A stretch of DNA of 64,000 bases from Bacteroidales bacterium (lineage in GTDB: Bacteria; Bacteroidota; Bacteroidia; Bacteroidales; UBA3824). The stretch spans positions 111,223 through 175,222 of the forward strand of contig JAEDDH010000005.1 in the NCBI GenBank assembly GCA_016293845.1, read 5' to 3'. Below, in pieces: positions 6,754 through 16,484 of this stretch; position 1 is the first letter of the stretch; each line of letters begins with the position of its first letter. The notes beneath the pieces are model-generated. The model was not told the origin of the DNA and searched no databases. It saw nothing but the letters and a program-made list of their open reading frames with translations. Both the position numbers and the translations under genes were made by a program.

Positions 6754-9657
6754 ATGAAGCAAATAATTGTGATAATGCTGCTGATATTGCCGTTTGCAGT
6801 GTCGGCACAAACATCTAAAAAACAACGCAAAGCGCTTATAGCAGAAGCATCGAATTATGAGAAACTTGCTGATTATAATATAGATACGGTTAATTATCCC
6901 GAAGCAGTAAGGCTTGGAACGTTGGCATCTGATCTTTATAAACAAGGTGCGGGCGAAAAAAGTCCCCTATATGCCAAATCGGCAGGCAAACTTGCAGAGT
7001 ATCATTATTATAACGGCAATTATTCCGAAGCCTTCCGTGTAGGCGAATATACCGCGCAACTTTGCAAAACAGTTTACGGCGCAGAGCACGAAGAGTATTT
7101 GAGCGCGATGGAAAACTGCGCCTTGTTTTTATGCGAACTTGGCAAATTTATATCTGCCGCCGACATTCAGTCATATACATTAAAGGAGCGTCAACGGCTC
7201 AACTATCGTGGCGACAATTATGTAATGGCTTTGGGAAACCTTGCTTCGTATTATTTTGCATTGGGTAACCATAACGAGGCGATAAAATTGGTAACTTCGG
7301 CTATCGAAGCGGCAAAAAATATCTTGGGCGACGACCATCCATACTATTTTTATTATTTAGAAAATCTTGCCTATTATAATTTATTTTCAGGCAATTACAC
7401 CGAGGCTATCAGGCTCGAAAAATTTGCTTTGGTGTCGATAGGAAAGGTTATGGGCGAAACTCATCCCGACTATGCGCTTTCGTTGCACAATCTTGCGGGA
7501 TATTATTACACCATAGGCAACTATCGCGAGGCTGTAAAACTCGAAACCCGCTCCATGCAACTTCGCAAAACTATTTTGGGCGAACAGCATCCGCATTATG
7601 CCATATCGTTAAATACGCTTGCTGGTTTTAAATGCGTGCTTGGTGATACTGCCGAGGCTATTCAATTGGGACTTAAGGCGTTGCATATTTTTGAAAACAA
7701 TTTTGGCGACAACCATCCCGACTATTCGGGTGCGTTAATCAACCTTTCGTCGTACTATGCGCAGGCGGGACATTATAAATATGCCATTCAACTTGCCACC
7801 CGTGCATCTGCCATTGAAAAAAATATTTATGGCGAGCAGCACGCCAATTACGCTGCGGTGTTGGGCAATCTTGCCGAATATAATTACAAACTCAAACAAT
7901 ATCCTGAGGCTATTGACCTTGAACATAAGTCGCTGCAAATCAGAAAGAACGTTTGGGGCGAAAACCATCCTGATTATGCCATATCGCTCAGCAAATTGGC
8001 TCAAATCAATCTTTATGCGTGTAATTATGCCAAATCGGCAGATTATTACAGCGAGGCTTACGACCGCCTTAAAGCGTTTATACTCAAAAACTTTCTGTTG
8101 ATGACCTATAAAGAGCGTACAGATTTTTGGAATAAATATGCCGAATTTTTTGTGCTCGACCTTCCATACGCCGTTTATAAACTTTCGCCCTTGGCAGATT
8201 CGCTCTCGATAGGAGGATCTGCAGCTGTATTGGCTTACAATTCGCAAGTTTTTGCCAAAGGATTGCTGCTAAATACCGAACTCGAAATTCAAAAAATATT
8301 ACAACAGAGCTCCGACAGCACACTTTTGAGACGTTTTTACAAGATACGTCAAAATCGTGGCTTGCTCGACAACCTTTTGAAAACCAATATACATGAACGC
8401 ACAATGAACGCCGATTCGCTTGCCAATTCGATAGAAGCCGAAGAGAGAGCTCTGGTGCTGTCGTCGAGTAATTTGGGCAACTATACCCACAACCTTTCGA
8501 TTGATTATAAAGAAATACAAAAACACTTGAAGGATAACGATTTAGCCATAGAATTTGCCGAATGTAAAAACGCTGACAAAGAGCGTATCTTTATGGCTTT
8601 TGTGCTTAAAAAAGGTATGGACACTCCCCAAGTGGTAACGCTTTTTAAACAATCGGATATGTGGAACGTAAAAAAATCAGAATATTACACCAGTTCCAAA
8701 CTTTACAACCTTGTGTGGAAACCATTGGAAAAATATCTTCAAGGTGTAAAAAACGTTTATTTTTCGCCTGCAGGACGTTTTCACAATATCGCTATCGAAT
8801 ATCTTCGCACCGAAAAAGGAACCATTTTTGCCGAACAATACGATGCCTACCGTCTATCGTCAACGCGCGAAATCGCTATCGAACAGCAAATTAACCCCGA
8901 CCGCAAGGCTGCCACATACGGTGGAATTGAATACGATTTTACTAACGAAGATTGGCTAAATCTCATCGACGGTCGCGATACTCTTCGAGGTGCTGTGGCA
9001 GGATTTCTACCCGGCTCAAAAATAGAATCAGAAACCATTGCCAAATATTTGCGCAATGCCAACTACACTGTTAGCGAGCAATCGGGTCGCACCGCCACTG
9101 AAGATAGTTTCAAAAAACTATCAGGCAGTAGATTAAAGATACTTCACATTGGCACGCACGGTTTCTATAAGTCTGATTTTGTGGCAGATTTAATACCTTC
9201 GTCGTTGATGGCAACTCAGAGTAGCGAAGACCGTTCGCTCACTTACAGCGGATTACTCTTTGCCGGAGCAAATACAGCTCTCGATCCGTTGAAAAACAGC
9301 ATTATACCCGAAAGTTTTGACGACGGCATACTCACTGCTCGCGAAATATCGCGTCTTGATTTCAGGGGACTTGATTTGGTGGTGCTCTCAGCTTGCAAGT
9401 CGGGACTTGGCGAAATCACAGGCGAAGGAGTTTTTGGACTTCAACGTGGATTTAAAAAAGCTGGTGCGCAAACCATTGTGATGAGTCTTTGGGATGTTTC
9501 TGACTCAGCCACGCAGCTGCTTATGACCGAGTTTTTCAAAAACCTTACCGCTGGACAATCCAAACGTGCCGCCTTTGTTTCGGCACAAAACATCACTCGT
9601 CAACGCTATCCCGAACCACAAAAGTGGGCAGCGTTTATTATGGTTGATGGATTGTAG
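6754..9657 (+). CDS. Exported TPR-CHAT protein (caspase-like peptidase fold)
   Basis: I start at the ATG at 6754, which gives MKQIIVIMLLILPFAVSAQ, a Sec signal peptide. The earlier ATG at 6724 lies in the asnA terminator. Residues about 25-450 hold roughly ten tetratricopeptide repeats with the kinesin-light-chain-like core LGDDHPYYFYYLENLA / GEQHPHYAISLNTLA. A helical linker follows. The C-terminal 300 residues form a CHAT domain with the expected dyad: His802 in HIGTHGF and Cys881 in LSACKSGLGE. The family is a caspase/separase-clan peptidase often paired with TPR sensors. Here the signal peptide places it in the periplasm or outside, unlike cytoplasmic TPR-CHAT proteases of defence systems. 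The substrate is unknown and no candidate target lies adjacent. A polymeric or envelope stress role is inference only. Confidence 0.9.
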   Translation: MKQIIVIMLLILPFAVSAQTSKKQRKALIAEASNYEKLADYNIDTVNYPEAVRLGTLASDLYKQGAGEKSPLYAKSAGKLAEYHYYNGNYSEAFRVGEYTAQLCKTVYGAEHEEYLSAMENCALFLCELGKFISAADIQSYTLKERQRLNYRGDNYVMALGNLASYYFALGNHNEAIKLVTSAIEAAKNILGDDHPYYFYYLENLAYYNLFSGNYTEAIRLEKFALVSIGKVMGETHPDYALSLHNLAGYYYTIGNYREAVKLETRSMQLRKTILGEQHPHYAISLNTLAGFKCVLGDTAEAIQLGLKALHIFENNFGDNHPDYSGALINLSSYYAQAGHYKYAIQLATRASAIEKNIYGEQHANYAAVLGNLAEYNYKLKQYPEAIDLEHKSLQIRKNVWGENHPDYAISLSKLAQINLYACNYAKSADYYSEAYDRLKAFILKNFLLMTYKERTDFWNKYAEFFVLDLPYAVYKLSPLADSLSIGGSAAVLAYNSQVFAKGLLLNTELEIQKILQQSSDSTLLRRFYKIRQNRGLLDNLLKTNIHERTMNADSLANSIEAEERALVLSSSNLGNYTHNLSIDYKEIQKHLKDNDLAIEFAECKNADKERIFMAFVLKKGMDTPQVVTLFKQSDMWNVKKSEYYTSSKLYNLVWKPLEKYLQGVKNVYFSPAGRFHNIAIEYLRTEKGTIFAEQYDAYRLSSTREIAIEQQINPDRKAATYGGIEYDFTNEDWLNLIDGRDTLRGAVAGFLPGSKIESETIAKYLRNANYTVSEQSGRTATEDSFKKLSGSRLKILHIGTHGFYKSDFVADLIPSSLMATQSSEDRSLTYSGLLFAGANTALDPLKNSIIPESFDDGILTAREISRLDFRGLDLVVLSACKSGLGEITGEGVFGLQRGFKKAGAQTIVMSLWDVSDSATQLLMTEFFKNLTAGQSKRAAFVSAQNITRQRYPEPQKWAAFIMVDGL

Positions 9658-9663
9658 CCTACT

Positions 9664-10809
9664 TTATTTCACATTTAGGTAGTCGAGAATATCACCCAAA
9701 GTGCTGCAAACATATTTTACATCCTCTAAACGCATTTCGTAATATAGCGGAAGCCTCAGGAGAGTATCCTCGTATCTGTCGCAGTTTCGGAGTGGTGAGC
9801 CGGTGTAACGCTCTTTAAAATACGGACTTTTGTGTAATCCCAAGTAGTGAGTTACGGCAAGAATCTGTTTTTCACCGAGATATTCGGCAATCTTTTTGCG
9901 CTCTTTGGTGTTTTTGCACACTATATAAAATATGTGTCCGTTGCCCACAGTTTCTGGCGAATGGTTAGGTAGCGATATGTAGCCCTTGTCTTCCAACGGT
10001 TTAAGGAGTTTGTAATAGAGATTCCACAGTTTGAGGCGCTTCAACTGAATTTGTCCTGATTTTTCGATTTGGGCATAAAGAAACGCTGAAATCAATTCCG
10101 ATGGTAGAAACGAACTACCAATATCAACCCATTGATACTTACTAACTTTGCCACGCGAAAAATCGGCACGGTTAGTTCCCTTTTCCCAAATAATCTCGGC
10201 ACGTGAAAAAAGTTTTGGATCGTTGATAGCCAACATTCCGCCCTCGCCCGAAATGATGTTTTTAGTTTCGTGAAACGAGAAAGTTGCCATTGCGCCGAAA
10301 CTACCCGCTGGACGCTCTTTGTAGTAAGAATCAAAGGCTTGCGCAGCGTCTTCTATTATAATAAGGTTGTGACGGCGAGCAATTTCGCAAATATTTTCCA
10401 TATTGCAGCAGAATCCAGCGTAATGCACTACCACAATCACCTTGGTGCGTGGCGTAATTAGCGATTCTATCTGATTTTCATCTATATTTGGGTTGTCGTC
10501 GCTACTGTCGGCAAAAATGATTTTGGCATTTTGACGAACAAAAGCCAAAGCAGTGGAAACAAATGTGTATGATGGTATTATCACCTCGTCGCCTTCGCCC
10601 ACGCCTGAAAGTATCGCTGCCATTTCGAGAGCGTCGGTGCAACTTGATGTCATTAAGCACTTGCCAAAACCGTACTTGTCTTCAAAAAAACGTTGGCATT
10701 TTTGGGTAAAAGCACCGTTGCCCGAAATTTTGCCGCTTTTGACAGCCTCGCGGATATATTTAATTTCGTTGCCGCAAAGAAACGGCTTGTTGTAAGGAAT
10801 CGGTTCCAT
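9664..10809 (-). CDS. wecE: dTDP-4-amino-4,6-dideoxygalactose transaminase (WecE/RffA type)
   Basis: A 381-residue PLP enzyme of the DegT/DnrJ/EryC1 family. The start MEPIPYNKPFLCGNE, the TSSCTDALEMAA cofactor loop (55-65), EDAAQAFDSYYKERPAGSFG (153-172) and the catalytic Lys183 in SFHETKNIISGEGG match the WecE/RffA/FcnA subfamily closely. That subfamily aminates dTDP-4-keto-6-deoxyglucose at C4, giving a sugar for O-antigen or S-layer glycans. No other nucleotide-sugar genes lie next to it. The neighbour on the other side is a divergently transcribed YfhO-type membrane protein, which is itself linked to glycan transfer in other bacteria. The gene ends 7 bp from the convergent CHAT gene. Confidence 0.9.
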   Translation of the reverse strand: MEPIPYNKPFLCGNEIKYIREAVKSGKISGNGAFTQKCQRFFEDKYGFGKCLMTSSCTDALEMAAILSGVGEGDEVIIPSYTFVSTALAFVRQNAKIIFADSSDDNPNIDENQIESLITPRTKVIVVVHYAGFCCNMENICEIARRHNLIIIEDAAQAFDSYYKERPAGSFGAMATFSFHETKNIISGEGGMLAINDPKLFSRAEIIWEKGTNRADFSRGKVSKYQWVDIGSSFLPSELISAFLYAQIEKSGQIQLKRLKLWNLYYKLLKPLEDKGYISLPNHSPETVGNGHIFYIVCKNTKERKKIAEYLGEKQILAVTHYLGLHKSPYFKERYTGSPLRNCDRYEDTLLRLPLYYEMRLEDVKYVCSTLGDILDYLNVK

Positions 10810-10877
10810 ATTTTTTGTTCTAAAAAAATTTTATAATTTTACGTGCTCAATTTCTATAACTCAAACCAAGCATAATT

Positions 10878-13535
10878 GTGATAGCAAATATAAAAAAATT
10901 TATAGTAAGACACCCGATAATTGCGGTGATTTTTTTGGTGGTATTGGCGGGATTGCTGTCGATGTACGGCTTTTTCTCTGGCGAATACCTTTTTTATTTT
11001 ACAGGATTGGCAGATGATTCTTGCTGTTTGCAGATGGTAGGAGCCATTCAGTCAGAGCGTTATGCTAATGAAGGAATCTCCACCGCATATTCGTTTACTG
11101 CTGGTATGGGCGACGGTTTAGGCAGCGGATCTTTTAACGTTGAGCCTATTTCCTATGTGCTTGGTTGGGTAAGGCAGTTTGTGTATCTTTTTTTGCCTGT
11201 TGACGCAGGAGCAAGTTCGGTAGAGAATTTCTACTATCAGTTTTTTACTTCGTTTTTGGGTACTGCGTTGTTTACATTCTTGTGGCTCAGAACTTTAAAT
11301 ATTAGTAAATACGCCTCTACAATTGGTTCGCTTTTGATGGCATTTTCGGGAAGCATAGTGGTGCTTTCTATTTGGCGTATCGAATCTTTTGGATTCAGTA
11401 TGGCATTCTATCTGTTTGCCTTTGAGCAACTTTTGGTAAAACGCCGACCATATTTCTTCCCATTTGCAGTACTTCGGTTTGCAGGTTCGCCATATTTCTT
11501 GTATTTGGCATCGCTATTTTTGGCTATCTATATGATTTTTAGGTTTGTGGTGATGAAGGCAAACTTTAAAACCATATTCCGCACCTGCCTGTGGATATTT
11601 GTGCTTGGCTTGTTGGGTATGGCTGTGGCGTTGCCCGATTTAATCAACAGCTTGATAGTTAGTCTCAACACTCCAAGGTATGCAGGTGGAGTGGGCTTTG
11701 AAACCACAGCTCCGTCAAACCTTTTGGTAGAAAAAACTATGGGTATCACCACCATTCTCAGGCTTTTTGCAAATGATATTCCTGGTTGCGACTTTTCAAT
11801 AGGCGAGTGGAACAATTTTCTTGAAGCACCTGCAATTTATTCTGGCTTAATTACTTTGTTGCTTTTGCCGCAAATTTTTCAATATCTCAATCGCCGCAAA
11901 CAAATTGCATACGGCTGTTTTATAGCGTTTTGGGCTGCTGTACTGATTTTTCCGCCTCTTCGCCGTGCCATCGTGCTCTATGCCGGCGACTATTACCGCT
12001 ACGGAATCGACTTTTTTATAACCTTTGCAATGATATTTGTGGCTGCGCAGTCTTTATCACTTATCGAAAACCTCAAACGCGTAAATGTGCCAGTGCTTGC
12101 AGGATCGCTTGTGGTTTGTGTAATAGCACTTTACGGAGCAGCCAATAGCGATTTGATGGTAAATAGTCCCACATACAAAGCAAATGTGGTTTATTTTGCA
12201 ATCGCGTTTTTGGTGATTCACGCCGGAGTGCTGATGTGGAGCGCAAACACATCTAATAGGCAAATGTTTAAGATTGTGCAGGTTGTACTTGTTTTAATAG
12301 AGGTTTCGTTTATCACATATTCGAGTTTCGACGGACGCGACACTGTTTCAAAACTTGAGTTTGACCTTAATCGTAATGGCATTTACGATGGTACCGAAAA
12401 GATTGTAGCCAAACTTAAACAGACCGATACTACGAAGTTCTATCGTATGGAAAAAGATTACAAGTCTTCGCGTCAGATACACTCAAATCTCAATGAGGCA
12501 AATGCAATTGGATATTTCGGCACCAAGAATTACAGTTCGTTTAACCAACCTTATTATGTAAAATTTCTCAGCAACACAGGACACATTGCTCCTCATATCG
12601 AATCTGAAACACGTTGGATTTCGGGTATTGGTCGCGATCCGCTTTGTCTGTCGTTTGCTGGCATTAAGTACTATCTTACTAAAACTGATACACTTATGGC
12701 TCATATTCCCATCTGTCAGCCATACGACACTGTAAACGGCATACACGTTTTTAAAATTGACAAATGTCTGCCGCTTGGATTTACTGTTGACCGTTATATT
12801 AAATCTTCTGATTTTAAGAAACTTATCAAATTTCGTATCGATAATAATTCTATAGAAAGCGCATCGGTTACACTCGATTATATGGGCGTTCCACCTGCGC
12901 AGAAGTTCGATGTTGTTGAGCGTTTGCGCAAACTTATCGGTAGAGAATACTCCGATGCCGATAGCCTCTATATGGCTATTCGCGATGCGTCTCCAGGTGT
13001 GGCTTGGATGATGTTGGCCCAGAATATCTATCACACATCCATCAATAGTTTTATGGCAAACGAGGCACTTTTGGCATCATTTGTTTATGAAGACGACTCA
13101 GAAATCGACACCACGTACTTTACACGCCTTGATATCAGCAATACAGATGTGATAGTTCCAGTGGAACAATTCACCACACCTATGTTTGATTCTTTGTATA
13201 ATTATGCCAATAGCGAACATCTTGAAATTTCTGAGTTTAAACAGGATAATATAAAGGGAAACTTGAATGTTAGCAAAGACAAATTCCTCGTTCTTACTAT
13301 CCCTTACGATCAGAACTGGACGCTTACACTTGACGGCACTGATAAGAAACTAAAACTATGTGACTATGGTTTTTCAGGTTTAGAGATTCCTGCTGGAAAT
13401 CACACCGTGGAATTAAAATATCAGAACCAAACCTCGCTGCGTTTCAACTCTTTAAAAAGAGGTCTTGCTGTTTTGATGTGGGTGTTTGTTATTGGTTTGA
13501 TAGTATATCGAAAGAAGAAAGGTATACCGTTGTAA
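10878..13535 (+). CDS. YfhO-family polytopic membrane protein (GT-C glycosyltransferase-like)
   Basis: The start is GTG at 10878, giving MIANIKKFIVRHPIIAVIF with a first membrane segment at about residues 14-32. There are about a dozen hydrophobic segments in the first 475 residues and one more near the C-terminus (LAVLMWVFVIGLIVY, then RKKK). A large soluble region sits between. The pattern and motifs such as YFTGLADDSCCLQM and DFFITFAMIF match bacterial YfhO, predicted lipid-carrier-dependent sugar transferases related to GT-C enzymes. In Gram-positives, YfhO glycosylates lipoteichoic acid. In Bacteroidetes a target on surface glycans or proteins is likely but unproven. The divergent wecE gene may share the control region. 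Confidence 0.8.
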   Translation: MIANIKKFIVRHPIIAVIFLVVLAGLLSMYGFFSGEYLFYFTGLADDSCCLQMVGAIQSERYANEGISTAYSFTAGMGDGLGSGSFNVEPISYVLGWVRQFVYLFLPVDAGASSVENFYYQFFTSFLGTALFTFLWLRTLNISKYASTIGSLLMAFSGSIVVLSIWRIESFGFSMAFYLFAFEQLLVKRRPYFFPFAVLRFAGSPYFLYLASLFLAIYMIFRFVVMKANFKTIFRTCLWIFVLGLLGMAVALPDLINSLIVSLNTPRYAGGVGFETTAPSNLLVEKTMGITTILRLFANDIPGCDFSIGEWNNFLEAPAIYSGLITLLLLPQIFQYLNRRKQIAYGCFIAFWAAVLIFPPLRRAIVLYAGDYYRYGIDFFITFAMIFVAAQSLSLIENLKRVNVPVLAGSLVVCVIALYGAANSDLMVNSPTYKANVVYFAIAFLVIHAGVLMWSANTSNRQMFKIVQVVLVLIEVSFITYSSFDGRDTVSKLEFDLNRNGIYDGTEKIVAKLKQTDTTKFYRMEKDYKSSRQIHSNLNEANAIGYFGTKNYSSFNQPYYVKFLSNTGHIAPHIESETRWISGIGRDPLCLSFAGIKYYLTKTDTLMAHIPICQPYDTVNGIHVFKIDKCLPLGFTVDRYIKSSDFKKLIKFRIDNNSIESASVTLDYMGVPPAQKFDVVERLRKLIGREYSDADSLYMAIRDASPGVAWMMLAQNIYHTSINSFMANEALLASFVYEDDSEIDTTYFTRLDISNTDVIVPVEQFTTPMFDSLYNYANSEHLEISEFKQDNIKGNLNVSKDKFLVLTIPYDQNWTLTLDGTDKKLKLCDYGFSGLEIPAGNHTVELKYQNQTSLRFNSLKRGLAVLMWVFVIGLIVYRKKKGIPL

Positions 13536-13583
13536 AATATTTTTAGGTCTTAACCAAATCTTAATAAAAATATATCCACACTA

Positions 13584-13618
13584 TTTGTAACACTTATTAA
13601 AAAAAACTTTTAACTTTG
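13584..13618 (+). promoter_or_regulatory. Bacteroidetes-type promoter of leuS
   Basis: TTTG at 13584-13587 and TAACTTTG at 13611-13618, 23 bp apart, fit the -33/-7 consensus (TTTG / TAnnTTTG). The leader to the leuS start is about 40 bp. Confidence 0.6.
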
Positions 13619-13662
13619 CCGAAATTAACAAATAAATTAGTTGTAACAGATTTTAAACTACA

Positions 13663-16428
13663 ATGGAATACAATCATCGCGAAATTGAGGCATATTGGCA
13701 AAAGTATTGGGACGAGAACGGTACTTTTACCGTCTCAAACAAATCGGAACGTCCTAAGTATTACGTACTTGATATGTTCCCTTATCCTTCGGGAGCAGGT
13801 CTGCACGTAGGACACCCATTAGGATACATTGCATCAGATATTTACAGCCGTTACAAAAGGCTCAAAGGTTTTAATGTGTTGCACCCGATGGGCTACGACG
13901 CTTTTGGCCTTCCCGCCGAGCAATATGCAATTCAAACGGGTCAGCATCCAGCAGTTACCACCGAAAATAATATTTCGCGCTACCGTTCGCAGTTGAAAAA
14001 AATTGGTTTCTCTTACGATTGGAATCGCGAACTCCGCACTTGCGATCCTAAATATTATAAATGGACTCAATGGGCTTTCCTTCAAATGTACAACCATTGG
14101 TACAACAATGATACACAGAAGGCAGAGCCTATCGCCACTCTTACCGCTGAATTTGAACGTAATGGCAATCAGAAGGTTAACGCCGCTCACAGCGAAGTGC
14201 CTATTTTCCCAGCAGAGGTTTGGAATGGATTGAGCGATGGCGAAAAAGCAGAAGTAATTGATGCTTACCGTCTTGCATACCGTGCCAAAACTATGGTAAA
14301 CTGGTGTCCTAAACTCGGAACAGTGCTTGCCAACGATGAGGTGAAAGAAGGTCTTTCTGTTCGTGGTGGTTATCCTGTGGTTCAGAAACCTATGGTTCAA
14401 TGGCTTTTGAGAGTTTCGTCATACGCTGAAAGATTGCTTGAAGGTCTCGACCGTATTGATTGGACCGACTCGCTCAAAGAGATGCAGCGCAACTGGATTG
14501 GTCGTAGCGAGGGATGCGAAATGTTTTTCGACATTGCCGACAGCGAAGTAAAGATGAAGATTTTTACCACCCGTCCCGATACAGTTTATGGCGTTACATT
14601 TATGGTATTAGCACCCGAAAGCGAGTATGTTGACCAAGTTACAACTGTTGAATACCGCGATGCTGTTCAGCAATATCGCGCTGATGCCGGAAAACGCACC
14701 GAACGCGAACGTATGAGCGACACACACTCTGTTACAGGTCAGTTTACAGGCGCATACGCCATCAACCCATTTACCGGTTCGCAAATTCCTATTTGGATAA
14801 GCGATTATGTATTAGTTGGTTACGGAACAGGTGCTATTATGGCAGTGCCTGCTCACGACAGCCGCGACTATGCTTTTGCCAAAAAATTTGACCTCCCCAT
14901 CATTCCTTTGATTGAGGGCGCAGACGTTTCTACCGAATCGTACGACGCTAAGGAAGGCATAATGATGAACAGCGGAATGTTTAACGGCATGAATGTGCTT
15001 GAAGCAAAACAAGCCGCTATAAATGAGGTAGAAAAACTCGGAATTGGAAACCGCAAAATCAATTACCGTCTGCGCGATGCTATTTTCAGCCGTCAGCGTT
15101 ATTGGGGTGAACCTTTCCCCGTATATTACAAAGACGGACGTGTGCAAACACTTGATATTACAAAACTTCCATTGGAATTGCCCGAAATTGATTCGTTCTT
15201 GCCTACCGAAGATGGCGAACCTCCTTTGAGCCGTGCAGCCAATTGGAAAACCGCCGAGGGCTATCCCTACGAGACAAGCACAATGCCCGGTTTCGCTGGT
15301 TCGTCGGCATATTATTTAAGGTATATGGATCCCGACAACAACAACGCTCTTGTATCGAAAGAGGCAAACGAGTATTGGCAAGATGTTGACCTCTACATCG
15401 GAGGCACCGAGCATGCTGTGGGACACCTTATATATTCACGCTTCTGGAACAAATTCCTTTTCGACCTTGGCGTAGTTTGCAAAGACGAGCCTTTCAAAAA
15501 ACTCGTTAACCAAGGCATGATTCAGGGACAAAGCAAGTTTGTTTACCGTATCAAAGGTACAAACCAGTATGTTTCTTACGGACTAAAAGACGATTTCGAC
15601 ACCCAAGAAATTCACGTTGACGTTAACATTGTGAAAAACGATATTCTTGATTTAGAAGCGTTTAAACAATGGAGACCTGAATTTGCAGACGCGCAATTTG
15701 TGCTCGAAGATGGTAAATATATCTGCGGTAGCGCTATCGAAAAGATGAGTAAGTCGATGTTTAACGTTGTTAACCCCGACACTATTGTAGAACGCTACGG
15801 TGCTGACACATTGCGACTTTACGAAATGTTCCTCGGACCTATTCAGCAGTCGAAACCTTGGGATACTGGTGGTATCGAAGGCGTTTACCGATTCCTCAAC
15901 AAATTCTGGAGATTGTTCTTTAATGCTAATGGTGATTTTGAAGTTTCTGACGCTCAGCCCGTTGAAGCCGAACTCAAAGCTCTGCACAAGACCCTCAAAA
16001 AGGTAGAAAGCGACATCGAGATATTCTCTTACAATACAAGCGTAAGTCAGTTTATGGTTTGCGTAAACGAACTCACATCGCTAAAATGCAACAAGCGTGC
16101 AATCCTCGAACCGTTGGTAATATCGCTTGCACCGTTTGCTCCGCACATTGCCGAAGAGTTGTGGAAACTTCTTGGTTACAATCAGTCGATTTCGGATGCA
16201 GAGTTCCCCACAGTAGACGAGCGTTACACAGTAGACAGCACCAAAACCTATCCTGTGGCAATCAACGGCAAGACCCGCTTTACACTCGACCTTCCTGCCA
16301 ATGCCGACAAGGGCGAAATTGAAAAAGAAGTCCGCGCCAACGACCGTTTCCAAAAACTTATCGAAGGTAAGTCGGTAATAAAGGTGATTATCGTACCCGG
16401 CAAAATGGTAAACTTTGTAGTTAAATAA
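13663..16428 (+). CDS. leuS: Leucyl-tRNA synthetase
   Basis: A 921-residue class I aminoacyl-tRNA synthetase that charges tRNA-Leu. It carries the HIGH-like motif HVGH at residues 48-51 and KMSKS at 694-698 (AIEKMSKSMFN). The CP1 editing domain lies between, with TTRPDTVYGVTFMVLAPE and the Asp-rich GTGAIMAVPAHDSRDYAFA pocket. An anticodon-binding domain and a C-terminal extension (GKSVIKVIIVPGKMVNFV) complete the usual length. The start ATG at 13663 gives the standard MEYNHREIEAYWQKYW. prs follows 57 bp downstream on the same strand and may be co-transcribed. Confidence 0.98.
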   Translation: MEYNHREIEAYWQKYWDENGTFTVSNKSERPKYYVLDMFPYPSGAGLHVGHPLGYIASDIYSRYKRLKGFNVLHPMGYDAFGLPAEQYAIQTGQHPAVTTENNISRYRSQLKKIGFSYDWNRELRTCDPKYYKWTQWAFLQMYNHWYNNDTQKAEPIATLTAEFERNGNQKVNAAHSEVPIFPAEVWNGLSDGEKAEVIDAYRLAYRAKTMVNWCPKLGTVLANDEVKEGLSVRGGYPVVQKPMVQWLLRVSSYAERLLEGLDRIDWTDSLKEMQRNWIGRSEGCEMFFDIADSEVKMKIFTTRPDTVYGVTFMVLAPESEYVDQVTTVEYRDAVQQYRADAGKRTERERMSDTHSVTGQFTGAYAINPFTGSQIPIWISDYVLVGYGTGAIMAVPAHDSRDYAFAKKFDLPIIPLIEGADVSTESYDAKEGIMMNSGMFNGMNVLEAKQAAINEVEKLGIGNRKINYRLRDAIFSRQRYWGEPFPVYYKDGRVQTLDITKLPLELPEIDSFLPTEDGEPPLSRAANWKTAEGYPYETSTMPGFAGSSAYYLRYMDPDNNNALVSKEANEYWQDVDLYIGGTEHAVGHLIYSRFWNKFLFDLGVVCKDEPFKKLVNQGMIQGQSKFVYRIKGTNQYVSYGLKDDFDTQEIHVDVNIVKNDILDLEAFKQWRPEFADAQFVLEDGKYICGSAIEKMSKSMFNVVNPDTIVERYGADTLRLYEMFLGPIQQSKPWDTGGIEGVYRFLNKFWRLFFNANGDFEVSDAQPVEAELKALHKTLKKVESDIEIFSYNTSVSQFMVCVNELTSLKCNKRAILEPLVISLAPFAPHIAEELWKLLGYNQSISDAEFPTVDERYTVDSTKTYPVAINGKTRFTLDLPANADKGEIEKEVRANDRFQKLIEGKSVIKVIIVPGKMVNFVVK

Positions 16429-16484
16429 TAATATTTAAAGATTTGAAATTCAATCCATTCTTTATGATATAAAAAGATAGCAAA

